64,000 nt of DNA, taken from the NCBI GenBank assembly GCA_050950645.1, contig JBMNHZ010000018.1:185962-249961 (forward strand). Reading direction: 5' to 3'. Positions 17,868-26,710 of the stretch are shown here, in pieces. The stretch's first letter is position 1, and every line of letters begins with the position of its first letter. Position numbers and translations under genes: made by a program. The notes under the pieces were generated by a model. That model ran no database searches and was not told where the DNA came from. It saw only the letters and a program-made list of their open reading frames with translations. The DNA comes from BRH-c25 sp012519325. Its GTDB lineage: Bacteria; Bacillota; Clostridia; Lutisporales; Lutisporaceae.

Positions 17868-19121
17868 ATGAGATTACTGTCGGCTCTTAGACATGAAGAT
17901 ATTGAAGAATATATCCGGTACTTACCCGGGATAGAAGTACTGAACATTGTTGAAAACAAAAGATCGCTGCTTGATGCATTAAGCAGCGGCAAATATGATT
18001 TGGTGATGATTTCTAAAGATCTTCCCGGCAGCGAGGAAATGGATTTATTGATAGAAGTGCTTGTCTCTGAAGAGTTTAAGGGCCAGAGGGTAGTATATTT
18101 GTATGGAGAGTATGACAGTTATTGTGATGAATTTATTAAATTTTTATTTAACCACGGTATATATGACTTCTATGTCGGTGAAGAAATAACTTCAAAGGAT
18201 ATTGAAAGGCTGATTTTTAAACCTGCGGGCAGGGAGAGGGCTCTTTGCTATTACAAAAGTCATTATGACAATGAACTGAATACTGTTTTTGCAGGACAAA
18301 AAAATAAAAACAAACGCCTTTTCAAAGGTAAGTCACTGATCAATTTCGGTTTCGGTTCACTACTTAAGATTAATGATATGAGAAATCCTCTGGAAAGATT
18401 AATCATTTCGATAATATCAAACCAAGCTACGGGAAAGTCCCATACGGCTTGGAACCTAAGCTATTGCTTTTCAAAACTCGGATATGCCACCAGCCTTATA
18501 AATATCGACAGAGGATATTCCGCAAATTTATTTTTCGATATTGATGAGGTTTATTATAATCTGTTGGATTTTACCATTAAGAACAACATGTATAAAGACA
18601 TACTCGACAATTGCTTCAGAAGAAGAAACCTGAGTGTTATTACCGGAAAGCTTGGAGTTGAAGAGGAAATCGGCAGTGAAGATTTCCTGAAGCTTCTTTA
18701 CTGCATTCGGACTAAATCGGACATAACAATTATTGATACAAGGACAGGCTTGTCAGAGCTGACAAGGCTGTCCATAAAAAACTCCATCTATGATTTGCTG
18801 GTGTTTGATTGTGATATTATGCATTTTCATATGAACATGAGTATGCTGGAGGAATTAAAGGATGATTTTGTACCCGAGAAGACTATTGCTCTCATAAATA
18901 ATACAAATGTAAGGTCTTCAAGCCATAAATTCATATATAATGAGCTGATAAACTCAGGCATATCCTTTAAAGATATAGCATTTATAAGCAGCTGCGGTTT
19001 CATCGGATATGAACTAATGCATACCGGCCTTACACCGTATCAGGCTGCGGCCGACGGATATAAAGGGTTCTTGAGCGATATGGACAGTCTTCTGGACAGG
19101 CTGGGTACGAAAGGAAGGTAA
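17868..19121 (+). CDS. TadZ/CpaE-like pilus assembly ATPase (receiver-like domain plus ParA/MinD domain)
   Basis: A 417-aa cytoplasmic protein and first gene of the Tad-like operon. Residues 1-120 look like an atypical response-receiver domain (LLSALRHEDIEEYIRYLPG..., YDLVMISKDLPGSEEMD). The rest is a MinD/ParA-type domain whose P-loop is degenerate (ISNQATGKSHTA instead of KGGxGKT), with IDTRTG in place of the usual switch motif. TadZ proteins localise the secretion machine at a pole and often carry deviant Walker A motifs. ATG 17868 follows GGGGGAT. The next gene starts 14 nt downstream. Confidence 0.7.
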   Translation: MRLLSALRHEDIEEYIRYLPGIEVLNIVENKRSLLDALSSGKYDLVMISKDLPGSEEMDLLIEVLVSEEFKGQRVVYLYGEYDSYCDEFIKFLFNHGIYDFYVGEEITSKDIERLIFKPAGRERALCYYKSHYDNELNTVFAGQKNKNKRLFKGKSLINFGFGSLLKINDMRNPLERLIISIISNQATGKSHTAWNLSYCFSKLGYATSLINIDRGYSANLFFDIDEVYYNLLDFTIKNNMYKDILDNCFRRRNLSVITGKLGVEEEIGSEDFLKLLYCIRTKSDITIIDTRTGLSELTRLSIKNSIYDLLVFDCDIMHFHMNMSMLEELKDDFVPEKTIALINNTNVRSSSHKFIYNELINSGISFKDIAFISSCGFIGYELMHTGLTPYQAAADGYKGFLSDMDSLLDRLGTKGR

Positions 19122-19135
19122 GAGGGTGATATCCA

Positions 19136-19819
19136 TTGGCTTACATTAAAAAAAGCAAGATTTTTGCATTGAAAAGGGCAGCCCTCATATTAATCTGCAC
19201 AGTGGGCTTGGCTGCCATATTTTTCACCGCTTATTTGCTGTACGGCAATGTGTTTTTGGGAGAAGCGGCAGATGCAGTCAGCATCAGAGATACATACGGG
19301 GAAAAAACCGCAATGATAGTCCGGGCAAGAATTAGCATGAACCAGGGAGAATTGCTTGGTGCAGACAAGGCGGAATTAGTGGAAATACCGGCTGAATTGG
19401 TGCCGGAAGGAGCAATTACAAATCTTTCAAGGTTAGATGGCATGAGATTGAAAAGAGGAATTGCAAAAAAAGAGTTTATCAATGATATGGACTTAATTGC
19501 TGAAAGCGCTGTTTATGAAGAAGGTGAAAGACTGATAGAACATAATTTTACTGAAGGAGCTGTTCCTGCTTCTGTTGCAGAGGGAAGTATAATTGACATA
19601 AAACTTTTTGTAAAAGGCGGAGAGGATAGTGTTGTTGTATCAAAGGCTGTAGTGATTTCCCGCAGCGATAACCTGCTATCCTTTTATTTGGACGGAAGGG
19701 AGCAGGAATATATTAAGGAAGCTGCTTCAGAAGGAGCGATCTTTGCCGTTCAGTATATCGACGCTTCGCAGCAAGCAAGCGAAGTTACCTATACCCCCTT
19801 ATATGACAAGAGTAAATAG
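19136..19819 (+). CDS. SAF-domain protein, CpaB/RcpC-like pilus assembly protein
   Basis: A 227-aa protein with one N-terminal membrane helix (about residues 12-36), then a SAF-like domain (VRARISMNQGELLGADKAELVEIPAELVPEGAI) as in CpaB/RcpC, which stabilises Tad pilus export channels in Gram-negatives. In a Gram-positive it would face the cell wall. TTG 19136 is used with GAGGGTGAT upstream. It sits between the two MinD-like genes and ends just before the second. Confidence 0.7.
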   Translation: MAYIKKSKIFALKRAALILICTVGLAAIFFTAYLLYGNVFLGEAADAVSIRDTYGEKTAMIVRARISMNQGELLGADKAELVEIPAELVPEGAITNLSRLDGMRLKRGIAKKEFINDMDLIAESAVYEEGERLIEHNFTEGAVPASVAEGSIIDIKLFVKGGEDSVVVSKAVVISRSDNLLSFYLDGREQEYIKEAASEGAIFAVQYIDASQQASEVTYTPLYDKSK

Positions 19820-19840
19820 AAATGAGCAGGAGTGATATGC

Positions 19841-20692
19841 ATGCGTGGCGCGAAGGGAAAATTAATATGCATCTGGTCTCCCATGGGGCATGGAGAGGGG
19901 TGTACCACTTTAGCCTGCGGAATTGGCTTTAGTGTGCAGCACCATTCCGGCAAGAGGGTGTTGATTGTCAATAGGAGCAGCTCAGCCAGCCCCATGGAAA
20001 AATACGTAGAGAAAGATATTGAGATAAAATACTCAATGGACAACTTGAACATATTCAACAGAGAATTAAAGACAGAGCATATATTAACCTATGCAACTCA
20101 AATAAACAAGGAATTATACATGATAGCCGGCTCAAGGCTGAAGAGGAATATAACCGGGGGAAATAATGAATTTGACAAGATATTCATAGAAAAATGCCTC
20201 ACCGGGTTTGACTTGATAATTGCTGACATTGATACAGGAGTCAGGGATGAAAACAAGCTTTACCTGGACATGGCCGATATAGTACTTTCGGTTTTTACAC
20301 CGAATGAAATTGTTATTGATGAACTTCATGATAATCCCGGAATTCGGGATGCTTTGGGCTATTTCACAAATGCCAAGTCAGTAAGTATAATTAATAAGCT
20401 CTATGACGGATGGGAGACGAGCAGGGTAATAGGCAGGTACAAGAGCAGATATTCATTATCCGACACCTTCGGGCTGAACTATGATGGAGATATACTTAAT
20501 GCTTGCTGCACCGACAGGAATTTCTATTCTTTCCTGATGAAGGAGCTAAAGCGTGATAAGAATATTTTTGTAAGGCAGTTGAATGAAATCTGCCGTTTTC
20601 TTATGGGAAGGCTGTATTTGGAGAATAATGCTGCTGATAGAATGGGTTATGTAAATGTTTTTAAGAAATTCCTAAAAATCAGTGTTCTTTGA
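19841..20692 (+). CDS. Second ParA/MinD-like protein of the Tad-like operon
   Basis: A 283-aa protein with a ParA/MinD-like start (GKLICIWSPMGHGEGCTTLACGIG). The P-loop is degenerate, GHGEGCTT where GGxGKTT is expected: the Walker Lys is replaced by Cys. It may bind partners rather than hydrolyse ATP. LIIADIDTGV resembles the Walker B strand. ATG 19841 lies 8 nt after AGGAG (a GTG at 19832 overlaps that site). Two MinD-like proteins in one small Tad operon is unusual. Function beyond complex assembly is inference. Confidence 0.65.
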   Translation: MRGAKGKLICIWSPMGHGEGCTTLACGIGFSVQHHSGKRVLIVNRSSSASPMEKYVEKDIEIKYSMDNLNIFNRELKTEHILTYATQINKELYMIAGSRLKRNITGGNNEFDKIFIEKCLTGFDLIIADIDTGVRDENKLYLDMADIVLSVFTPNEIVIDELHDNPGIRDALGYFTNAKSVSIINKLYDGWETSRVIGRYKSRYSLSDTFGLNYDGDILNACCTDRNFYSFLMKELKRDKNIFVRQLNEICRFLMGRLYLENNAADRMGYVNVFKKFLKISVL

Positions 20693-20706
20693 CAGGGGGC
20701 ATAGTA

Positions 20707-22443
20707 GTGGATTTTAGAAAATATCTTATTATTGATACATTATACCTTCATGTGGAAAAATACATCAACAACTACATCAATTCAGAGCCTTCGGATGAAC
20801 AGGAAAAAAGAATAATTTCACTTCTCAGAGATTATAAAGAAAAATCAACCTCAGGACTGCCAAATGCAAGAGAAGTCATAAAGTCACATATAAGGAACTG
20901 TATTCTTACAGGTTTCAACATATATATGGATAACGGAAGGGAGGGCCTGGAGGAGGCAACAATCTTTGAAGGAATTTATATTGACGAAACAAATGGACTT
21001 GCTGATTTTATAATCCCTTTTAATGAACCTGATAATCTTACTTCCAGAGAAAAATTCGAAATAATTCTGTATAAGTACAGGACGACTGGGAGCAGTGGAA
21101 GGGATGGAGCCTTCAAATCCATGCTGTCAAGGTACGCATGCTGCTGCAAGGTAAGAGAATCCGAGGACTATAAAAGCCTAAGATATGAATATAACGAAGA
21201 GGATATTGACTATATTTTCAGCAGTGAAGATTATACGCTTTCCTTCACAGATAAGATAGAAATCATAACACAGAGGCTGTATGAAGAGATATTCGGCCTT
21301 AAGCACATAGACATACTGGCATATTCGGATATTAATGAAGTTGGTTTTTCAAACAACGGAAAATATGTTTATTGCTGGTGCGGAAAAAAGATATGGCTTA
21401 GCTTCCTGCAGATAAGCGAGAAGGATGCAAGGGTGATACAGGACAGAGCAATAAGTTTTGAGAAACACTGTCCTCAGCTTGACGTAAGCCATCCGGAGAT
21501 ACTGTGCCACAGGGGTGACGGAGCTAGAATAACAGTTACCCAGAAGCCATATTTTTCGGCTCGCAACCTTTGCATCAGGATTTTTAATCAAAGCAGTGCC
21601 GATTTTAAGGACCTGATAACGGAAGAAAAGCTTAGGACCCTGATTATTGCTCTTGTTAAAGCAGGAGAGAGTATCTGCCTTCAGGGGGGATTAGGCACGG
21701 GAAAGACCACTACAATGAATGTCATGTATGAGCTGTTGGATGATCTTTTGCATATCGGTACAGCAGAGGATTATTTTGAGCAGCATGTTATGGAGAAATA
21801 TCCGTATAAGCGTATTGTCGAAGGACAGGCAGTCAATGACAAGAATCTCCTGGATGTGGTCAAGACACTGCTGCGGATGTCTGTAGATGTGGCCAATATC
21901 GGAGAGGTAAGAGACGGAAATGCATTATTCGCATTTATTCAACTGGTACAGTCTGTTTCAGTCGCAGCATGGTTTACTACACATATAACAAATCCCGAGA
22001 CAACTGTTCCGCGGCTGAAAAACATGCTTATCGGCACAGGCAGGTATTTTTCTGAACAAAGCGCGGTAATGGACATTGTACATTATATAAATATGATTTT
22101 CCAGCATGAGATTATAGATGGGCAGATAACTATAACAAGGGTTGTGGAAATTGTCCCCCTGGTGGCGGTATCAAGTGATGGGGAATATGGTATTGAAACT
22201 TCCAGAGAGCAGCTTGAAAAGCTTTTTTATATCCAGCAAATGAGAAGCAATCCATATAACATGTTCAGGCTAAATACAATAATGCAGACTGAGGATGGAG
22301 AGGCAAGGTTCATAAACTTTCCTTCCAGAAGGATGATTGAAAAAGCTAAAAAAAACAATGAATCATGGGGTTACTTAAAGAATCTTCTCAGATTGATCCA
22401 GATGGACACGGGCATGGAGATACCGGAATATGCGAGGGGGTGA
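20707..22443 (+). CDS. tadA: TadA/CpaF-like secretion ATPase
   Basis: VirB11/PulE-superfamily hexameric ATPase of 578 aa. Walker A is GGLGTGKT at residues 327-334, followed by a divergent Asp/Glu box, a Walker B-like DVANIGEVRDGNA and a His-box FTTHITNPETTV. The N-terminal domain (about 300 aa) is the usual CpaF extension. The GTG at 20707 is favoured because AGGGGGC lies 7 nt upstream; a TTG at 20689 overlaps the previous gene. It powers pseudopilus assembly by acting on the TadB/TadC membrane proteins encoded next. The motor core is more divergent than usual (VRDG in place of VRGG). Confidence 0.85.
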   Translation: MDFRKYLIIDTLYLHVEKYINNYINSEPSDEQEKRIISLLRDYKEKSTSGLPNAREVIKSHIRNCILTGFNIYMDNGREGLEEATIFEGIYIDETNGLADFIIPFNEPDNLTSREKFEIILYKYRTTGSSGRDGAFKSMLSRYACCCKVRESEDYKSLRYEYNEEDIDYIFSSEDYTLSFTDKIEIITQRLYEEIFGLKHIDILAYSDINEVGFSNNGKYVYCWCGKKIWLSFLQISEKDARVIQDRAISFEKHCPQLDVSHPEILCHRGDGARITVTQKPYFSARNLCIRIFNQSSADFKDLITEEKLRTLIIALVKAGESICLQGGLGTGKTTTMNVMYELLDDLLHIGTAEDYFEQHVMEKYPYKRIVEGQAVNDKNLLDVVKTLLRMSVDVANIGEVRDGNALFAFIQLVQSVSVAAWFTTHITNPETTVPRLKNMLIGTGRYFSEQSAVMDIVHYINMIFQHEIIDGQITITRVVEIVPLVAVSSDGEYGIETSREQLEKLFYIQQMRSNPYNMFRLNTIMQTEDGEARFINFPSRRMIEKAKKNNESWGYLKNLLRLIQMDTGMEIPEYARG

Positions 22444-23249
22444 ATAAAATTTTACATATTCTGCTTGCAAGGTTAAATAATCGCCTTACTCTTATCAATC
22501 AGAAATCACCTGCTCAAAATGCCGGAGCCGGCATTGCGCTTATATCCGGCTTGATGCTGCTTGGTGCTGTGTACTTTCTGTTTGCATACAGTACTTTAAG
22601 AGGCCTTTGGTACCATAAAGCATTATGCGGTTTTTCAACCTTAGTATTTGTATTCTTGTGCAAGGAATCATATTTTGAGGTTTATGAAAAGCGGATCAAA
22701 AAGGACCTGCCCGATACATTGAAGAAGCTCACTCATTATTACAATCACTATAAAGGCAATATCATTCCCGCATTGGAGGATACCATCTCCAGGTGTCCCA
22801 GGAGCAACAGGATATATATTATTAAGATCAAGGACGCTCTTATGAAGCCGGATTATCAAAGCAAGATAGAGGAATTGGAGAATAAAATGCCTTTGATCTG
22901 GCTGAAGATGCTGTGCCGGCTTATTCTTTCAGCAAAGGAAAACGGAGGGGAATCCCCGGTAGGAGATGTGGTTTCCAATAATCTGAAAAGGATGACAAAC
23001 ATAATTACCTTCCTTAATATTGAGCAAGGATATAATGATGCCGAGTTGTTGGGCATGCAGTTATTTGTGTTTTTTTCTCCGTTTCTGGTGATACCCATGA
23101 CAAAGTGGTACAATACCAGCCTGTTATCAGACCTTAACCTGGGAGATATATATGGGAGCATACAAGCCCATGGATTAACAGCAATAATGATGCTTATAAG
23201 CGCAGTTGGAGCGGTCTTTATTCATTGGATGAGAAAGCTTCAAAGCTGA
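22440..23249 (+). CDS. tadB: TadB-like inner-membrane platform protein (T2SF domain)
   Basis: About 269 aa, with two N-terminal helices, a soluble T2SF segment (LPDTLKKLTHYYNHYKGNIIPALEDTISRCP) and two C-terminal helices, as in TadB. The start is ambiguous: GTG 22440 overlaps the tadA stop and lies inside the Shine-Dalgarno-like GAGGGGGTGA, whereas an in-frame ATT at 22449 has ideal spacing to it. The frame is open further upstream (ATG 22365) but without a ribosome site and inside tadA. It partners with TadC downstream. Confidence 0.7.
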   Translation: MNKILHILLARLNNRLTLINQKSPAQNAGAGIALISGLMLLGAVYFLFAYSTLRGLWYHKALCGFSTLVFVFLCKESYFEVYEKRIKKDLPDTLKKLTHYYNHYKGNIIPALEDTISRCPRSNRIYIIKIKDALMKPDYQSKIEELENKMPLIWLKMLCRLILSAKENGGESPVGDVVSNNLKRMTNIITFLNIEQGYNDAELLGMQLFVFFSPFLVIPMTKWYNTSLLSDLNLGDIYGSIQAHGLTAIMMLISAVGAVFIHWMRKLQS

Positions 23250-23251
23250 TT

Positions 23252-24424
23252 ATGGAGGTGAGCGGCATTCAGTATTTCATGTTGATTCAAGCTGCTGCAA
23301 TTGCTTTGTTGATAACTGCGGCTTTCATATCTGTCCACCAATATTTAAGGTATCGCAGAATCAAAAAAATATATAGTACTGATTATGCAAAAAAAAGCTG
23401 TTTGAAAAGTATAAGCAGGTTTCTGCTTCTTATGCCGGGGTATAAAAGCAGGAGATATAAAAATTCAGAAGGATTGATAATCAACTCGGGGCTAAGGATT
23501 TCAGTCGAGGAATTTTATCTGGCAAAAACACTGCTTTTTGTATTTGGCTTTATATTTTTTGTTAGTGTGCAGACTACAAATAAGTTTATTCAGTATAACA
23601 GCATAATAGGCGATTTGAATATGGAAAGGACTCTGATAAATAAAGTCGATTCAAACGAATACGCCCTAAACCTCGAAAAGGATGTTTTCATGCATTTAGA
23701 CAACAGCCTGTCCAGGAAACAAGTAAGCCTGAAAGAGCTTAAGGATGAGAGGAATACTGGAATGCTTATTGAGTATATAAAAGTTCAAATAAGCAATAAG
23801 TGGTCTGAACTGGGAGAGCATACCGAAGAAATGGCTGAGAGGATGTATAAGAAGCTTATCAAAATTAGGTCAATAGAGGCAGAGTACCTGACATATATGA
23901 CTTCATTGGCGGCGGCAATAATACTGTATTTTATACCGAACATAATCGGACATATAAAAATAGTACTTATAGAGGATAAAAGAGATTGGGAGATACTGAA
24001 CTATATCTACATGTTTTCAATGTTTGGAAGGATGCCCCCCTTTAGCATTAAGAGTGTTTTGTCCAACATACTGGTGGTTTCGGATATATATAAACCTATA
24101 ATCAATGAGGCTCTGAACGGTATAAAAAGCGGCAAAGGTGAAGAGGTCTTCGATGGACTGCTGCAAAAGATTGATAATCAGGAGCTTTATGAGCTTCTGG
24201 AGGCAATGCGTCTTTCTATGAGTACAGGGCTTCTCAACATAGTGGACAACATTGATGAGATGGCAATAAACCAGCTTAAATGGCTGGAGATAAAGAGTAT
24301 TAAGAGAAGAAGGTCAAAGCAGGTAATCGCAATGATACCGGTAGTATTGGTAATGCTTGCTTCAGCTGTGTATTTTTCCTACAGCCTGTCAACACTTTCC
24401 AATCCTATGAACTATTTAAAATAA
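23252..24424 (+). CDS. tadC: TadC-like inner-membrane platform protein (T2SF domain)
   Basis: About 390 aa with an N-terminal helix, a central long cytoplasmic region, a helix near LTYMTSLAAAIILYFIPNI, and a C-terminal T2SF part ending in a helix (QVIAMIPVVLVMLASAVYFSYSL). The start is uncertain: ATG 23252 lies 2 nt after the tadB stop and may be coupled, ATG 23279 is 17 nt beyond the strong GGAGGTGA, and an in-frame ATT at 23267 has the best spacing. With TadB it forms the membrane platform driven by TadA. Confidence 0.7.
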   Translation: MEVSGIQYFMLIQAAAIALLITAAFISVHQYLRYRRIKKIYSTDYAKKSCLKSISRFLLLMPGYKSRRYKNSEGLIINSGLRISVEEFYLAKTLLFVFGFIFFVSVQTTNKFIQYNSIIGDLNMERTLINKVDSNEYALNLEKDVFMHLDNSLSRKQVSLKELKDERNTGMLIEYIKVQISNKWSELGEHTEEMAERMYKKLIKIRSIEAEYLTYMTSLAAAIILYFIPNIIGHIKIVLIEDKRDWEILNYIYMFSMFGRMPPFSIKSVLSNILVVSDIYKPIINEALNGIKSGKGEEVFDGLLQKIDNQELYELLEAMRLSMSTGLLNIVDNIDEMAINQLKWLEIKSIKRRRSKQVIAMIPVVLVMLASAVYFSYSLSTLSNPMNYLK

Positions 24425-24444
24425 ACAATGGGGGAGAATGAATT

Positions 24445-24837
24445 ATGGAAAAATTCTGGGCAGTAATACTGATATTTGTCGTGGTTGCAGCTGCGGGGCT
24501 TATGTATGTAAACCAGGTATACATTCCGCAGAAGGAGACGCAGATGGCAATGGCGGAAATGGCGAATAAGACGCTGACTGCCGTTAAATTGGAGATAGGA
24601 GACGAAACTATCTTTAGTGAGGTTAGTGGAGGTGAAATAAAAGAAGTCATTGAATACTATTTGAATGATAATAGTATAGCAACGCTCATCATAGGAAGTC
24701 ATACTTATAATAATGTTCATAATATAAATGACATTGAGAACCTTAATACTGTTGTCAAAGAGGAAAGCCAGTATTATATGAAAATAATAAAGAATAATGA
24801 TAAGATAACTGAAATCAGGTTTACGGAGATAGTGTAG
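24445..24837 (+). CDS. Pseudopilin-like membrane protein of the Tad-like operon, 1
   Basis: A 130-aa protein with a short N-terminus (MEKFW) and one helix (AVILIFVVVAAAGLMYV), followed by a soluble domain. This N-terminal-helix layout is what Flp/TadE pseudopilins look like, but there is no G/E prepilin cleavage motif. It shares its first six residues, MEKFWA, with the product of the gene at 25119. ATG 24445 follows GGGGGAG, 20 nt after tadC. No typical Flp pilin or TadV peptidase gene is in the locus. Confidence 0.6.
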   Translation: MEKFWAVILIFVVVAAAGLMYVNQVYIPQKETQMAMAEMANKTLTAVKLEIGDETIFSEVSGGEIKEVIEYYLNDNSIATLIIGSHTYNNVHNINDIENLNTVVKEESQYYMKIIKNNDKITEIRFTEIV

Positions 24838-24892
24838 TTAAGCAGGCTTATCAGGAACTGTTACGCAATAGAAGAATAATGCGACGCAATTG

Positions 24893-25015
24893 AAGGACAC
24901 GGGGACGTTTCTCGTGTCTCCAGTGAGACAGGAGAAACGTCCCCGTGTCTTCCCCGTGTCCCCAGGAGAAACGTCCCCATGTCCCCGTGTCTTCCTCGTG
25001 TCTTCTGTCGCATTA
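24893..25015. repeat. GGGGACGTTTC-family repeat, copy 3, nested in a GAATAATGCG palindrome
   Basis: GACACGGGGACGTTTCTCGTGTCTC pairs with GAGACAGGAGAAACGTCCCCGTGTC, followed by a second GGAGAAACGTCCCC block and further CCCCGTGTC units. The whole element is bracketed by AATAGAAGAATAATGCGAC (from 24862) and GTCGCATTATTCTTC (to about 25025), the two halves of the palindrome seen uninterrupted at 3886-3920. It lies between two genes of one operon, so it may reduce downstream expression. Confidence 0.85.
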
Positions 25016-25118
25016 TTCTTCAGATGCGAAAATTGGTATTACTTACTACTTGCTAATCAGTTATGCGATACTATTTCATAAACTGAGAAGCAAATATAAC
25101 TGCAAGGAGAATCCGCAT

Positions 25119-25568
25119 ATGGAAAAATTCTGGGCTTCGCTTATAGTTATACCTATATTCACATGGTATTCCTTTCATGCTGTGCTGGACAGGGATTTTA
25201 GAATCAGACAGCAGGCGGTTGAAAATATAGTGTATCAATATACACAGATAGCAGCAAAAAAGGGTGCTTTATATAGTTCTGTCTATAATGAGATGGAAGA
25301 AAGGCTGTCAAGATTCGGAACCTTTGATATCAGTCTGACTGCAGAGAGGTTCACAGGTAAAGAAGAAGCTCCTGAGGTAATAGAAGGGGAGGAAGCCATC
25401 ATAGGAAGAGATTTACGCTCGGAAGGTTATGATATCATAAATATCTATGCCGAGAGCCGCAATGAACATCCTTTGGGGAGACTGTATGAGATTACGCCCT
25501 TTGGCACAAAATCAGGAGCAGAAGCCGACATCAGGTATTTCGGCAAGGCATCGGTTTATATTCAATAA
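25119..25568 (+). CDS. Pseudopilin-like membrane protein of the Tad-like operon, 2
   Basis: A 149-aa protein starting at ATG 25119 behind AAGGAG. The frame is open upstream through the repeat but that part is not protein-like. One N-terminal helix (MEKFWASLIVIPIFTWYSFH), then a soluble domain with an acidic middle (EEAPEVIEGEEA). The shared MEKFWA start with the preceding gene suggests duplication or a common targeting signal. Probably a minor pseudopilin or TadE-like component; no signature proves it. Confidence 0.6.
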   Translation: MEKFWASLIVIPIFTWYSFHAVLDRDFRIRQQAVENIVYQYTQIAAKKGALYSSVYNEMEERLSRFGTFDISLTAERFTGKEEAPEVIEGEEAIIGRDLRSEGYDIINIYAESRNEHPLGRLYEITPFGTKSGAEADIRYFGKASVYIQ

Positions 25569-25643
25569 AGGAAAGACACGAGATTTAGGACAAGTCTCTA
25601 AAGCTGGGAGAAAGCTAAGTACCGAAGTAGGATAGTGATAAGT

Positions 25644-26420
25644 ATGAAATCGTTTTTCTGGAGCTTAATCTTCATATTCTGCACCTGGAGCATGTTCTTC
25701 ATCGGAAAAGGAGTGGACAATATTGACATAATGGCTGAGAGATACAAGAGGGCCCTGGATGCCGGAGCAAATGCGGCTTCCGGATACAGAGCCTATGATA
25801 CGGAAGATATTCTCTACAGGCAGGGTGCCGGATTCGGTACCGGCCTTGAAAACAGCAATAATGTACCGATAGAAAGGGAAGAGACTGTTAAATGGTTTTA
25901 CCGGTTATTCTTTAGAAATCTTGGCATAATGAACATCGAAAGGCAGAATGAAATCAAGCAGTACATACCTTTAAAAGCGATAATCCTTTTCGACAGGCTT
26001 ATGATTGCTGATGTTGATGATAATTGGCATACATATGATCCGGCAGGGGAAAAGGAATATATATTACAGTACAGGGGGAAGAATTATAAATTTACATTAT
26101 CCGATCAGATATTTGACCTGGAAAGTGAAACATGGATAACAGCCGGAGATATTGGTTTAGAGTCAAAAGATAGAAAAGCTATAGTAACAGAATACATTAT
26201 CAGTCAGCTTAATAGTTTTTTGGAAAATAGAGCAAGCGGTAATAACTACAAGCTGGTATTCTCTTTGGATGATGCTGCAGACAGTAAACTCAGTGGAATA
26301 AACGGTGTCAATTTCATTGTTTTTTGTGAAGGAATGCCTATACCGTCACTTAATCCCTTCAAAAAAGAAAAATTTTTCGCTTACTCTGTAGGCGGAAGCG
26401 AAATTAAGAGGAACAAATGA
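25644..26420 (+). CDS. TadE-like or hypothetical membrane-anchored protein
   Basis: A 258-aa protein with an N-terminal helix (MKSFFWSLIFIFCTWSMFFIG) followed by an extracytoplasmic domain starting DNIDIMAERYKRALDAGANAASGY, similar in layout to TadE/TadG-type pilus proteins, where a small-residue helix follows the membrane anchor. ATG 25644 is chosen since AGGA lies 11 nt upstream; a GTG at 25635 is too close to it. It is the last gene of the operon; a terminator hairpin follows at 26452. Confidence 0.6.
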   Translation: MKSFFWSLIFIFCTWSMFFIGKGVDNIDIMAERYKRALDAGANAASGYRAYDTEDILYRQGAGFGTGLENSNNVPIEREETVKWFYRLFFRNLGIMNIERQNEIKQYIPLKAIILFDRLMIADVDDNWHTYDPAGEKEYILQYRGKNYKFTLSDQIFDLESETWITAGDIGLESKDRKAIVTEYIISQLNSFLENRASGNNYKLVFSLDDAADSKLSGINGVNFIVFCEGMPIPSLNPFKKEKFFAYSVGGSEIKRNK

Positions 26421-26451
26421 TTTTACTAAAGGTGTCAATATGTATAAACGA

Positions 26452-26482
26452 TACAGCTGTGAGTATACAGCTGTGTTTTTTA
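26452..26482 (+). terminator. Terminator of the Tad-like operon
   Basis: Two copies of the self-complementary ACAGCTGT, separated by GAGTAT, form a stem followed by TTTTTTATTT. It lies 30 nt after the last operon gene. A 76-codon frame overlapping it (26417-26647) is rejected as a gene for that reason. Confidence 0.7.
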
Positions 26483-26545
26483 TTTATGCAGAAAAGACGC
26501 ATGAGTTATAGGCAGCAAAGCCGCCTTTGTTCTTATGGCAAAAAA

Positions 26546-26552
26546 TGTCGAA
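26546..26552 (+). promoter_or_regulatory. Possible Spo0A box upstream of the orphan kinase gene
   Basis: TGTCGAA matches the 0A-box TGNCGAA exactly, and a partial inverted partner (TTCCGACA, about 26589-26596) follows. It lies about 160 nt ahead of the histidine kinase start. Confidence 0.35.
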
Positions 26553-26710
26553 TTATTACAATATTTGTATTACTATTATTATTGGAATTTTCCGACATGT
26601 ATAGGATAATAAATATGCTGGCATTAATAGAAGAATTAGGAATTTAAGTCTATAAGAATTATTATTCACTATGAACTTAAGCATAAATTTCTTATAGGGA
26701 GCTGAAAGCT

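Noticed and set aside
24890..25081. ORF across the GGGGACGTTTC repeat
   Set aside because: Made of repeat sequence; the encoded peptide repeats SPVRQEKRP-like units.
26417..26647. 76-codon ORF overlapping the end of the Tad-like operon
   Set aside because: Contains the operon terminator hairpin and the 0A-like box, and has no recognisable protein features.
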